NCBI GenBank assembly: GCA_035487355.1
Contig: DATHMF010000085.1
Coordinates: 122,923-186,922 of the forward strand
Direction of reading: 5' to 3'
DNA from: Terriglobales bacterium
Lineage (GTDB): Bacteria; Acidobacteriota; Terriglobia; Terriglobales; Acidobacteriaceae
DNA: 64,000 nt
The translations under genes were made by a program, and so were the position numbers. A model generated the notes under the pieces. That model saw only the letters and a list, made by a program, of their open reading frames with translations, was not told the origin of the DNA and did not search any database. This document shows positions 26,222 to 34,361 of this stretch, one piece after another. Each line of letters begins with the position of its first letter. Position 1 is the stretch's first letter.

Positions 26222-27586
26222 ATGTCCACTCAGCAAAGATCGGCGGTTGAAATTATACGCACCCTGCGCGAACGCGGCTTCCAGGCGTATCTCGTGGGCG
26301 GATGCGTGCGCGATCTGCTGCTAGAACGCGAGCCCGCCGATTACGACGTTGCCACCGACGCGACTCCTGATCAGGTCATGTCTGTTTTCCCCAAGACCTA
26401 CGCTGTGGGGGCACAGTTTGGCGTTGTGCTCGTCGCAAGCGAAAACCAGGAGCGAGAAGCTGACAACTGCACAGAAGTTGCTACTTTTCGCAATGACGGA
26501 ATCTACAGCGATGGCCGCCATCCCGATGAAGTGCGTTACACCAAGACGCCGCAGGAAGACGTGCAGCGGCGCGACTTCACCATCAATGGATTGCTGCTCG
26601 ATCCGCTGGAGAACAACAAAGTCCTCGATTTCGTAGGCGGGCAAGACGACTTGAAAGCCGGCATCATTCGCACCATCGGGGATGCGGAGCGGCGCTTTAC
26701 CGAAGACAAGCTGCGCATGTTACGTGCGGTACGATTTGCAGCGCGCTTCGGCTACGGCATTGAAGCCAGGACGATGCACGCTGTCAAAAGGCTGGCAGGA
26801 TCCATCCACGACGTCAGCCGTGAGCGGGTGCGTGATGAACTGACGAAGATGCTCACCGAAGGCCACGCGCGGCGCGCCTTTGAATTGCTGGATGAGTCGG
26901 GGTTGCTGCCCGAAGTGCTGCCTGAGATCGCAAAGATGAAGGGCGTCGAGCAGCCTCCACAATTCCATCCCGAAGGAGACGTGTGGGTGCACACCCTGAT
27001 GCTGCTGGAGTCGCTGGCCCCCAACTGCTCGCCCACGCTGGCCTGGGGCGCGTTGCTGCATGATGTGGGCAAGCCCCCAACGTTTCGCGTGGCTCCTGAT
27101 CGCATCCGCTTCGACAATCACGCCGAGGTCGGCACCAGGATGGCGGAAGAAATTTGCCGGCGGATGCGCTTCTCGAATGAGGAAACCGAGAAAATCATGG
27201 AGCTGGTGAGCAATCACATGCGCTTCCCCGAAGTTACGCGCATGCGGGAATCGACGCTCAAACGCTTCCTGCGCATGCCCAATTTTGGGGAACACCTTGA
27301 GCTGCACCGCATAGATTGCGGCGCCAGCCACCGCGACCTCGCGCTCTATGACTTCGTAAATGAAAAATTGCGTGCTCTGCCCGAGGAGCAGATTCGCCCT
27401 AAGCCTCTCATCACCGGAGATGACCTCATCGCCAGTGGTTATCAGCCCGGGCCACGTTTCAAAGAAATTCTCTCCGCGTGTGAAGATGCACAACTGGAAG
27501 GGCATGTTCAGGACAAGCCGCACGCGCTGGAATGGGTGAAAGAACACTTTCCAGTAAACCAGGAAAAAGTTAGCGGTTCGTCGTAG
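26222..27586 (+). CDS. Class II CCA-adding tRNA nucleotidyltransferase / poly(A) polymerase family with HD domain
   Basis: A 454-residue protein. The nucleotidyltransferase head has YLVGGCVRDLLLEREPADYD (GG-RRD and DxD metal site), followed by RRDFTINGLLLDP and RMLRAVRFAARFGY. An HD domain starts near residue 270 (GALLHDVGKPPTF) with the second histidine pair in VSNHMRFPEV. Such proteins add or repair the 3' CCA of tRNA; poly(A) polymerases share the head, so the exact activity is not certain. It stands alone, and a dispersed repeat begins at its stop codon. Confidence 0.88.
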   Translation: MSTQQRSAVEIIRTLRERGFQAYLVGGCVRDLLLEREPADYDVATDATPDQVMSVFPKTYAVGAQFGVVLVASENQEREADNCTEVATFRNDGIYSDGRHPDEVRYTKTPQEDVQRRDFTINGLLLDPLENNKVLDFVGGQDDLKAGIIRTIGDAERRFTEDKLRMLRAVRFAARFGYGIEARTMHAVKRLAGSIHDVSRERVRDELTKMLTEGHARRAFELLDESGLLPEVLPEIAKMKGVEQPPQFHPEGDVWVHTLMLLESLAPNCSPTLAWGALLHDVGKPPTFRVAPDRIRFDNHAEVGTRMAEEICRRMRFSNEETEKIMELVSNHMRFPEVTRMRESTLKRFLRMPNFGEHLELHRIDCGASHRDLALYDFVNEKLRALPEEQIRPKPLITGDDLIASGYQPGPRFKEILSACEDAQLEGHVQDKPHALEWVKEHFPVNQEKVSGSS

Positions 27587-27631
27587 CGCCGGCGTCTCGC
27601 CGGCTGTCGCGCGGGCATCTTGCCCCGCAGC
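27583..27631. repeat. Dispersed two-hairpin repeat, copy after tRNA nucleotidyltransferase
   Basis: GCCGGCG-TCT-CGCCGGC and GGGCA-TCT-TGCCC lie here in the opposite orientation to the copy at 16761-16810. The stop codon of the upstream gene (TAG at 27584-27586) is part of the element. Confidence 0.8.
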
Positions 27632-27664
27632 TCTACGCTGGAGCGCTCAGAAATGAAACATTCG

Positions 27665-27961
27665 CTACGCAACACGCATCCAGAAGGCGCGCACCCATCG
27701 GGTCACAAAATATGCGAGCGACACAAAACATAGAACGAGCAGCAACATCCGCAAGTGCCCTGCGGTTGGCGCAGAAATTCCGATGCCGGTTACAAGCGCA
27801 ATATAGGCTGCCAGGCACATAGGACATTTGGGCAACAGAATCAGCAATACTCCCGGCCCCATCCAGCCGAAGAAATCAAAGCTGCGCCGCCCGAGCGACG
27901 ACGGATGCGAACTGCTCTCCGTCGCCGCCGGTCTCAGATTGCAACAACTGCGGGCGCTCAT
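27665..27961 (-). CDS. Small membrane protein with CPMC motif, 98 aa
   Basis: Two to three hydrophobic segments; the first contains LLPKCPMCLAAYIAL, a Cys-Pro-x-Cys in a membrane helix as in MerC-like and DoxX-neighbour proteins. The start at 27961 is fixed by a four-base ATGA overlap with the stop of the DUF899 gene and a CAGGAGAG ribosome site. The N-terminus also has a Cys pair (SARSCCNL). A thiol or metal role is an inference only. Confidence 0.7.
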   Translation of the reverse strand: MSARSCCNLRPAATESSSHPSSLGRRSFDFFGWMGPGVLLILLPKCPMCLAAYIALVTGIGISAPTAGHLRMLLLVLCFVSLAYFVTRWVRAFWMRVA

Positions 27962-28737
27962 GAGCGGCTCTCTCCTGAGCAGCAAGAGCCGGCCGACTGC
28001 TTGACGTGCTCGTATTTGTCATGATGGCGGACCCACTCCATTCCATAGGCTAGGCCTTCTTCATCGCGTCCTTTGGGCGTCATATCGAGATAGTTATAAG
28101 CGCCCAGCAGGATATCGACTCCGCGTCCGTACGTGGAATACGTGTGGAAAAGATTGCCGGACGGGTCCTTGTAGAACACGCTCACGCCTGGCGCTTCATC
28201 GCTGGGGAATTTGTTCATGCCATAGTTGTAGTAGACCGTGCCCTTCGTCATCTCGTCTTTGCTGAACGAAACGTGGAAGTCACGATTGAAATCGTTCCCA
28301 AACGATGACACCCATTGGAAGCTCCAGCCCATGCGCTTCTGAAAGGGCTGCAATTTTTCCAGAGGCGCTCTCGACACCGCCACCATGGAAACATCGCGCG
28401 CATTGAGATGTATGATGAAGCTGTTGAAGTGATCGGCCTCGAACGAGCAGCTCTTGCATCCCTCCTGCCACTCTGGACCGAACATGAAGTGATAGATGAT
28501 CAGTTGGCTGCGTCCTTCGAACAGGTCAGTAAGCGTTGTTTTGCCCCTGGGGCCGTCGAAGACGTAATTCTTGTCGATCTTGACCCAGGGCAACTCGCGC
28601 CGCTGCCGGCTGATCTCATCGTGTTGCCGCGTGAGTTCCTTCTCTTTGCGGAGCAGCTCTTTACGGGTTGCAATCCATTCTTCCTGGGAAACAACTTTAT
28701 GGTTTTGTGTTTCTGTGCCGATGACTAATGTTGCCAT
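27958..28737 (-). CDS. DUF899 thioredoxin-like family protein
   Basis: A 259-residue protein of the DUF899 family, which has a thioredoxin-like fold. Typical segments are KELTRQHDEISRQRRELPW, YVFDGPRGKTTLTDLFEGRS, FMFGPEWQEGCKSCSFEAD and FYKDPSGNLFHTYSTYGRG. The CKSC is where a redox pair could sit. ATG at 28737 is used because GGAG is eight bases upstream and only one base before the ATG at 28743. It lies downstream of an ArsR/AHSA1 pair and overlaps the small membrane protein gene by ATGA. Confidence 0.88.
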   Translation of the reverse strand: MATLVIGTETQNHKVVSQEEWIATRKELLRKEKELTRQHDEISRQRRELPWVKIDKNYVFDGPRGKTTLTDLFEGRSQLIIYHFMFGPEWQEGCKSCSFEADHFNSFIIHLNARDVSMVAVSRAPLEKLQPFQKRMGWSFQWVSSFGNDFNRDFHVSFSKDEMTKGTVYYNYGMNKFPSDEAPGVSVFYKDPSGNLFHTYSTYGRGVDILLGAYNYLDMTPKGRDEEGLAYGMEWVRHHDKYEHVKQSAGSCCSGESRS

Positions 28738-28796
28738 GTTCATTCTCCTATTTGTGTTTTTGTTTTAGTTCACGAAATCACTAAGTAACTTTAAAA

Positions 28797-28826
28797 GTGT
28801 CATCCTGAGCCGCAGGCGAAGGATCT
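28797..28826. repeat. Dispersed repeat GTCATCCTGAGC...GAAGGATCT
   Basis: TGTCATCCTGAG-CCGCAGGC-GAAGGATCT has self-complementary ends (ATCCT/AGGAT) and resembles a repeat widely seen in acidobacterial intergenic DNA (from memory, not searched). Single copy in this window. Confidence 0.45.
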
Positions 28827-28890
28827 CCGATGGAGCCTGGAACCATGCACGGCTTAAATCGGAGCTTCCTGGATTTTTCACTCGCTCATC

Positions 28891-29271
28891 TCATTTCTGC
28901 CTGCGCGAGCCCGCCCGCTTGCCCGATGCTTCTTCCTCCTCGACCTTTTCTTTGATCCGCAGCAACTGGCTCGACCAGAGGTCTTCGAACGGAGTGACCC
29001 AGCGCTCATAGATCTGCCGAAGCGGAGTAACATTCAGCGAGTTCACTCGCTGCCTTCCCGACTCCTGGGTGTGTACTAACTGGGCTTCGCGCAGGACATC
29101 CAGATGTTTCATCACGCCGAAGCGCGACAGATGAAGGAAGGCTTCTACAATCTCGGTCGTCGTACACGATTTCTGCCGCAGAAGATCGAGGATCGCCCGC
29201 CGCGTCGGGTCTGAGAGCGCCTTCCACACCGGGTCCAGCTTGTCGTTCACGACAGAAGAGATCGCAGGCAC
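28891..29271 (-). CDS. ArsR-family winged-helix repressor
   Basis: A 126-residue regulator with VWKALSDPTRRAILDLLR, TTTEIVEAFLHLSRFGVMKHLDVLREAQLV and QRVNSLNVTPLRQIYERW. This is the subgroup usually paired with AHSA1/SRPBCC genes rather than metal sensors; no metal-binding cysteine cluster is visible. GTG start, four bases after the AHSA1 stop. A Lys/Arg-rich tail ends the protein. It probably represses its own operon through the palindrome at 29753-29772. Confidence 0.88.
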   Translation of the reverse strand: MPAISSVVNDKLDPVWKALSDPTRRAILDLLRQKSCTTTEIVEAFLHLSRFGVMKHLDVLREAQLVHTQESGRQRVNSLNVTPLRQIYERWVTPFEDLWSSQLLRIKEKVEEEEASGKRAGSRRQK

Positions 29272-29275
29272 GTTG

Positions 29276-29704
29276 CTACTCGCAGTCCTTCTTCAGACTG
29301 CTAAGGATGTGGTTCCAGCCTGTGCTCACGCCCTTGCGGTGCTCCGGATCAATCATGCCCAGTGCGCGGTGACGCAGCGTGACCTTGCTGCCTCCCGAAA
29401 TCTCCTCGATCTTTACCTCGACGTGATTGTTGGCGGGATACGACATGAACATCGGGCCGCTCAGCTCCAGCAGGCTCGGAGGCTTGATCACCTGCACGAC
29501 CCCCCAAAAATGTCCGACTCCGTTGCCGCGGTCACGGTACCAGCGCCCGCCGGGCTTGGCTTCCAGCAGCAACTGCATCGGCACACCATCGGGCCTGGTG
29601 TTGCGCTTCCCAAAGTGCTCCAGCATCATGGGGAATACTTTCTCTGGAGCAGCTTTGATTTCGATGTGCTGCACCACGTCAAGTGTGAGGTCCTCTAATT
29701 TCAT
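29276..29704 (-). CDS. SRPBCC/AHSA1-domain protein
   Basis: A 142-residue START-like protein with VVQHIEIKAAPEKVFPMMLEH at the N-terminus, a beta-rich centre (AKPGGRWYRDRGNGVGHFWG) and a long C-terminal helix (HRKGVSTGWNHILSSLKK). Members bind hydrophobic ligands; many are partners of ArsR repressors. AAGGAG precedes the ATG. It is first in the minus-strand operon AHSA1-arsR, with DUF899 downstream. Confidence 0.88.
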   Translation of the reverse strand: MKLEDLTLDVVQHIEIKAAPEKVFPMMLEHFGKRNTRPDGVPMQLLLEAKPGGRWYRDRGNGVGHFWGVVQVIKPPSLLELSGPMFMSYPANNHVEVKIEEISGGSKVTLRHRALGMIDPEHRKGVSTGWNHILSSLKKDCE

Positions 29705-29752
29705 TTTTTGTTTCTCCTTCCAAGAGAATAATTATTACGTGAGTAAATAGTA

Positions 29753-29772
29753 ACGTGACTTTGCAGTCACGT
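29753..29772. promoter_or_regulatory. Perfect palindromic operator upstream of the AHSA1-arsR operon
   Basis: ACGTGACT-TTGC-AGTCACGT is a perfect 8+8 inverted repeat, 49-68 bases before the AHSA1 start, and a related half-site TTACGTGAGT lies at about 29735-29744. Its size and place fit an ArsR-type repressor site. Confidence 0.6.
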
Positions 29773-30149
29773 CAAGTCAAAAACAAGAAAAATTTTGAGA
29801 GCGGAAGTCTGTTAGTCATTCAACTGCAATAGTCCGCTGGATCTCTGTACACGCAGTGATTCCGCGCAATCAGTTTCCTCCGCGTCTCCGCGGTATAGAG
29901 ATTTCGGTACTGGGTCAGTTTCGGAAAGGAGATCTGCAGCGGCAAGGGGTTGTTTTCGACCACCGCTATCAGCGGGGAGCAATCGCGATCACTTCCCATA
30001 AGCCGACTTCGCGTTACTAATCTCCTGATAGCGGGACCATACATTCCGGATTGCCGACAACCCCTTAGTCTCAGTACACTTGTTTTTTTGATTTACGCAC
30101 TGGTTCTTACCAACGACTGGATTGGCGAGCGGCTACGCTTGAGGGTCGG
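29773..30149. other. Intergenic gap, no gene seen
   Basis: This stretch lies between divergent units. It includes TCCGCGTCTCCGCGG, a fragment of the genome-wide 'CGCGGA' repeat type. A 74-codon minus frame (29820-30044) runs through that repeat and is not convincing as a gene. Confidence 0.45.
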
Positions 30150-30962
30150 ATGAAGATGACTGCCAATGCCGACAGTGGACGCTTCCAGAGCGATGCGCAC
30201 AAGTATGCCGCCTACCTTGAGACGCCCGAGGGCCGGTTGCGATCTGACTTGTCCTTTGCCAACCTGCAAGATTTTCTTCTCCTGCAGGCCCCCCTGCGGG
30301 CCAAAGATTCGTTGTGTGCGCTGGATGTCGGGTGCGGCACAGGAGCTACGGGGGTTCGCCTGGCGCGTCTTGGCATGCAGGTTACGCTGCTGGATTCGTC
30401 TCCGGCGATGCTGGATATCGCGAAACGCACAGCACAGGAAGCAGGAGTTACGGACAAAGCCGTACTGCAACATGGGGACGCTACGCGCTTGACGAACTTC
30501 TTCCACACTGCATCGTTCGATGTAATTCTGTGCCACAACGTACTGGAATATCTCGACGACCCGGTTGCTGTGTTGTGCGCCGCGGCTCGCGCCTTGCGGG
30601 ATTCATCAGCGATACTGTCAGTCCTGGTGCGGAACCGGGCCGGCGAGGTATTCAAAGCTGCCATCCAGGCAGGCGATTTGGCGGTTGCGGAAAATAACCT
30701 CACCGCCGAGTGGGGCGAAGAGTCTTTGTACGGAGGCCGCGTACGACTATTTACGTCTGATAGCCTGCAAGCCATGCTGAAAGCGGCGTCGCTGGCAGTG
30801 ATTGCCGAGCGGGGTGTACGCGTCCTTGCGGACTACTTGCCGTCGCGGATTTCTCGCAGCGCCGAGTATGCGCGGATTCTTGAGCTGGAGCGCAAACTGA
30901 GCAGCCGGCCAGAGTATGCCGCAGTCGCGCGCTACACACAATGCTTCGCACGTTTGCCTTGA
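30150..30962 (+). CDS. SAM-dependent methyltransferase, CmoM/SmtA-like
   Basis: A class I methyltransferase of 270 residues. SAM motif I is LDVGCGTGATGVRLARLG (near residue 58), motif II VTLLDSSPAML, motif IV FDVILCHNVLEYLDDP. The C-terminus GVRVLADYLP followed by LELERKLSSRPEY resembles E. coli CmoM, which methylates cmo5U34 of tRNA (resemblance judged by eye). Start may be 30150 or 30156; GAGGG at 30141 suits the second better. It runs into the radical SAM gene 13 bases downstream, which makes a joint pathway likely and the tRNA role uncertain. Confidence 0.8.
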   Translation: MKMTANADSGRFQSDAHKYAAYLETPEGRLRSDLSFANLQDFLLLQAPLRAKDSLCALDVGCGTGATGVRLARLGMQVTLLDSSPAMLDIAKRTAQEAGVTDKAVLQHGDATRLTNFFHTASFDVILCHNVLEYLDDPVAVLCAAARALRDSSAILSVLVRNRAGEVFKAAIQAGDLAVAENNLTAEWGEESLYGGRVRLFTSDSLQAMLKAASLAVIAERGVRVLADYLPSRISRSAEYARILELERKLSSRPEYAAVARYTQCFARLP

Positions 30963-30975
30963 TGGAGAATGGTCC

Positions 30976-32046
30976 ATGAATAACCTCGCCGGCAAACCTT
31001 CATCCATCCCATCCGGCGCGAGGGCGACTGATGCCACGATTTCCCTTGGCCTCGGGCTCACCAACGAATGTAACCTCTCCTGCGCCTTCTGCTACCGGGA
31101 TCCAACCCGCACTGATCGCCTCTCTCTCGATCAGGTGAAGTCGGTGATGGAACGGCTGCCGGTCCGTTCGGTGAATCTGGGAACCGGTGAGAACGGCATG
31201 CATCCGGACTTTAAAGCGATTCTGGCGTACCTGCGCAATAAACCCATCAAGCTTACGATCACCTCCAACGGCCATAGTGTTGCTGTGTTGGAAGACAACG
31301 AGTTGCGCGCCTTTCACGATATTGAGTTTTCTCTCGATTACCCGACGCAGGCGGAACAGGATGCACAGCGCGGAAACGGCAATTGGGAGCTGATCCACCG
31401 GCAAGCAGAACGTTGCGTGAGGCTCGGCGTGCCCGTAACCATCATCGCGGTCATGATGAAGGCGAACCACCTGCGTCTGGCGGAGGTCGCGCGAGTAGCC
31501 AAACAGTTTGACGCTCCTCTGCGTGTGAACGTGTACCAGGCGGTGCGGTCCGACATCTATGCGTTGTCCTACGGAGAGTATTGGGAGGGGTTCCGGCGTC
31601 TCTTTGCGGAAACGGACGTGATCGCCATTGGCGAGCCGCTGGTTCGCGCGATGGCGGGCCTCCCCCCGCTCCAGGGAGGATGTGGCGTAAGCACCGTGAG
31701 GGTTACGCCGCGCGCCACGACACAGCCCTGCGTTTATTGGCCAGGATCGGGGGAGCCGTTGTCGGATTTGATCTCGATGGGGCTCGACATTCTAGACTCC
31801 GCGCCCTTCGACCAAGCCCGCACGCTTCCCGATGCGTGCCAGCCTTGTGAGTTCCGGGACGCATGCCATGGTGGCTGTGCCGGACGACGACGTTTGCAAG
31901 GCGCGCTGCTGCAGCCAGACTGCTATTGTCCGATCATTCGCGGCGAGCGTCCGAGCCTGAAGATTCGCATGGCCGCCACCCGCGATCTGCCCAAGCTAAG
32001 CAGCTCCTGCACCACCGTAGTGATTGCCAGGGAGGCTGATTCATGA
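30976..32046 (+). CDS. Radical SAM enzyme with SPASM-like cysteine-rich C-terminus
   Basis: A 356-residue protein. Cys32-x3-Cys36-x2-Cys39 (ECNLSCAFC) binds the radical-generating [4Fe-4S] cluster. The usual GGEP is NLGTGENGMHP here, and SLDYPTQAEQD follows. The C-terminal third holds many cysteines (GGCGVSTV, TQPCVYW, DACQPCEFRDACHGGCAG, PDCYCP), as in SPASM/twitch domains that carry extra clusters and often act on peptides. ATG at 30976 is preferred, with GGAG nine bases upstream. Substrate unknown. Its stop overlaps the start of a small ORF by ATGA. Confidence 0.85.
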   Translation: MNNLAGKPSSIPSGARATDATISLGLGLTNECNLSCAFCYRDPTRTDRLSLDQVKSVMERLPVRSVNLGTGENGMHPDFKAILAYLRNKPIKLTITSNGHSVAVLEDNELRAFHDIEFSLDYPTQAEQDAQRGNGNWELIHRQAERCVRLGVPVTIIAVMMKANHLRLAEVARVAKQFDAPLRVNVYQAVRSDIYALSYGEYWEGFRRLFAETDVIAIGEPLVRAMAGLPPLQGGCGVSTVRVTPRATTQPCVYWPGSGEPLSDLISMGLDILDSAPFDQARTLPDACQPCEFRDACHGGCAGRRRLQGALLQPDCYCPIIRGERPSLKIRMAATRDLPKLSSSCTTVVIAREADS

Positions 32047-32195
32047 AGAACGACATCAATTCCCGAAATGAGCCAGCCCTCTGTTTATTTTGCGCCTCGT
32101 CTTACTTCGCGTCCATCCAGGCGTCTGATCCCGCCAGCTTGACGGCCACGTCCGAAAGAAAGAGGTGCAGCGGCTTGCCGTCGGCCGTTCCATGA
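32043..32195 (+). CDS. Small 50-aa ORF coupled to the radical SAM gene (candidate peptide)
   Basis: ATG at 32043 overlaps the radical SAM stop (ATGA), and a strong ribosome site, AGGGAGG, ends six bases upstream. The frame codes MKNDINSRNEPALCLFCASS, then a Ser/Ala-rich stretch, a basic patch (SERKRC) and SGLPSAVP, with three cysteines. Its last 94 bases overlap the 3' end of the convergent gene on the minus strand. It could be a substrate peptide for the radical SAM enzyme, a truncated former gene, or a coincidence of a good start signal. Confidence 0.35.
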   Translation: MKNDINSRNEPALCLFCASSYFASIQASDPASLTATSERKRCSGLPSAVP

Positions 32196-32836
32196 TGGTC
32201 CGTTGAGATGAGCAGAGGACCGGCCTTCTTGTAGCCCGCCCATGTAGCGACGACGACACTCGGTTTCTGGGATCCCCCGCGGTGGTAGATGAATTCCTGG
32301 ACTCGGTTGTCTTTGCCGACGTAGAGCTCCCAAGTGTCGCCGGGCGTGTAGCCGCCGGCCTCGGAAGGATATTTCACCACGACCTGCTCGGCAGATCCCT
32401 TCCCCATCGGAAGTTTATGCATACCTCCATCCGTCACGGTGGCGCTGGTGTCCCAATAGGCATGGAAGGGGAACAGAAGCCAATAATTATCGTTGTTGAA
32501 ACCCGGATCGATTTGGTTCTTCACGTTGTCAGGCTGGCTGCTGAGCTGAGAGCGCAGGTACGTAACCTTCACCGGCTTGCCATCTTTATCTTTTCCCTCA
32601 TAGGAGACCTTGCCGGTCTTGGGTTCCCAAACCCACGTACGGGAGAGATTCACTCCGGGGAATTGTAAGTTGAAGGTGTAGCGGATCGCATCGACTTGCC
32701 CGAACGAATCGAGGCCATACGTTTTGGCGACCTGTTCGAGAATTGGCGGGCGCTTCTGCGCCCAGGAAGTTGCAGCAAGGACCAGCACTCCGCAAAGCAG
32801 AAGACCCATAATGGTTAAACGGCGGGCATTTCTCAT
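32102..32836 (-). CDS. Exported hypothetical protein, 244 aa
   Basis: ATG at 32836 has GAGGAG eight bases upstream and begins a signal peptide (MRNARRLTIMGLLLCGVLVLAATSWAQ). The mature part is rich in aromatic residues and beta-strands, with DAIRYTFNLQFPG, RTWVWEPKTGKVSYEG and GDTWELYVGKDNRVQEF. The layout resembles periplasmic DUF-type proteins that bind lipids or sugars, but I do not recognise the family. It is the last minus-strand gene of this group, 236 bases after the GT-C gene. Confidence 0.75.
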   Translation of the reverse strand: MRNARRLTIMGLLLCGVLVLAATSWAQKRPPILEQVAKTYGLDSFGQVDAIRYTFNLQFPGVNLSRTWVWEPKTGKVSYEGKDKDGKPVKVTYLRSQLSSQPDNVKNQIDPGFNNDNYWLLFPFHAYWDTSATVTDGGMHKLPMGKGSAEQVVVKYPSEAGGYTPGDTWELYVGKDNRVQEFIYHRGGSQKPSVVVATWAGYKKAGPLLISTDHHGTADGKPLHLFLSDVAVKLAGSDAWMDAK

Positions 32837-33071
32837 AGAGTTCGCTCCTCGGTGAAATTGAAACAGATGTTGTGTTGGATGACAGTTAAAAGCTTCGGGA
32901 TATGCACGAGGGCACGTCGGCACAGTACCCTTTAACCATGCCAGCCACTCACACCTCTGGCTAGGTTGGCCGATATTATACAGCACACTCCGGGTGATTT
33001 TGTTCGCGCATGCTCATGCGGCCACACTGGTTATGTCACAGAAGTTTGCAGACCGCATTCGCAAAGGGCGC

Positions 33072-34361
33072 CTACTCCGTTGAGCATCGCGTTACCGCCG
33101 GTCGTGTGAACCGGCGAAAGGCGATAATTGCAGCGGCCGCTGCCACGGATCCGTATTCCAGCAGCATAATCCAGCCCGGAACCAGCCACGGCCGACCAAT
33201 CGTGCGCAAATGCCAAACGTAGTAAGTTGGGATGATGCTAACTGTCCAGATGATGATCGGCACAGTCGAAGCCGACCGCACAAACGGCAACAACCAGAGA
33301 AGGTACCATGGATATACGACCGGCGCGCATAGAAGCGATGCTGCCATGGGCCATGCAAATGCGTCTGAAGACGATTCCGGGGCCTTGCTTCTCAGCCAGA
33401 TTGCGGTAAGAAAGCCGACGAGCACTGCCAGCGCAACTACAAGCTGCGGAGCCGCCACTCGCTCGAGCATTGCAAATACCGGATCATTAAAGCGGAAACT
33501 GTGCACGTAAGTGCCGAGCGAGCCGATCGGAATCCGCCCGTGGTTGAGAAATGGTACGTATAGAAGTCCGACCACGACTGCCGCCAGCGCGCCGTCGCGC
33601 ATACGAACACGCTTCCAGTAGAGTGGCAGCAATACAATCGGGAGCAATTTCACTGCAACCGCCAGCCCAAATGCCAGGGCTGCAAGCGCACGCCAGCGCC
33701 GTCCCAGCGCGGCGACAGATACCAACAGCAGCAGCGCGCCGACAATATCGATATGACCACTGCCGGCCACTTCCGTCGCCACGAGTGGATGCCAGGCATA
33801 AGCCAGAACCCAATGCGCTGATTGCCCACTACTACGCAAGACATCGAGCAAGACGAGAACAATTGCGAAATCGCAGACCACAAATGCTACTTTCAACGCA
33901 AAGATAGACTCATGAATCGCCGTTACGGCGCGGAAGAAAAGCTGAGCGCCCGGTGGATATGGGCTCGGTACATCCGGGTTGTTCAGCGTGCGGGTCTCGG
34001 GTGTATGCAACGTGGCGAGCGCAGGATCGCTGGGAACGAGAATATAAGGGTTATAGCCGAGCCGCTGCACGCGGCCATCCCAGACATATCGGTGAATGTC
34101 ATCATCTAAACCCGGCTGCATCAGGAGAAATGGAATATGCCACAGCGCAGCCAGCACCAGCCCGATAACGATGACGCGCCGCGGAAATCTTGGTGTGGAG
34201 AAGAACTCGCGCATAGCGAGCAGGTACGCGATGCCGGCAACGGCCAGCGGAATCATGAAGGAGGGTCCGCCCATGCTGCTGAAATTGCGTGAGCAGATTG
34301 TCAGCGACACAAGCAAGATGCCGCCGAGCCCATAGAGCCTGTGGGATGGCGTGAGCTTCAC
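33072..34361 (-). CDS. GT-C fold polytopic glycosyltransferase (GT87/mannosyltransferase-like)
   Basis: A 429-residue membrane protein with about ten to twelve helices. The first periplasmic loop carries the acidic pair typical of GT-C enzymes (LMQPGLDDDIHRYVWDGRV), followed by YNPYILVPSDPAL and SPYPPGAQLFF. Such enzymes use lipid-linked sugars on the outer face of the membrane. GTG at 34361 is chosen because it overlaps the upstream stop as GTGA; an upstream GTG at 34406 is possible. With the adjacent GT2 gene it suggests polyprenyl-phosphate sugar making and use. Confidence 0.82.
   Translation of the reverse strand: MKLTPSHRLYGLGGILLVSLTICSRNFSSMGGPSFMIPLAVAGIAYLLAMREFFSTPRFPRRVIVIGLVLAALWHIPFLLMQPGLDDDIHRYVWDGRVQRLGYNPYILVPSDPALATLHTPETRTLNNPDVPSPYPPGAQLFFRAVTAIHESIFALKVAFVVCDFAIVLVLLDVLRSSGQSAHWVLAYAWHPLVATEVAGSGHIDIVGALLLLVSVAALGRRWRALAALAFGLAVAVKLLPIVLLPLYWKRVRMRDGALAAVVVGLLYVPFLNHGRIPIGSLGTYVHSFRFNDPVFAMLERVAAPQLVVALAVLVGFLTAIWLRSKAPESSSDAFAWPMAASLLCAPVVYPWYLLWLLPFVRSASTVPIIIWTVSIIPTYYVWHLRTIGRPWLVPGWIMLLEYGSVAAAAAIIAFRRFTRPAVTRCSTE

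Noticed and set aside
29820..30044. 74-codon minus frame
   Set aside because: It runs through a CGCGGAGACGCGG repeat fragment and has no ribosome site or family likeness.
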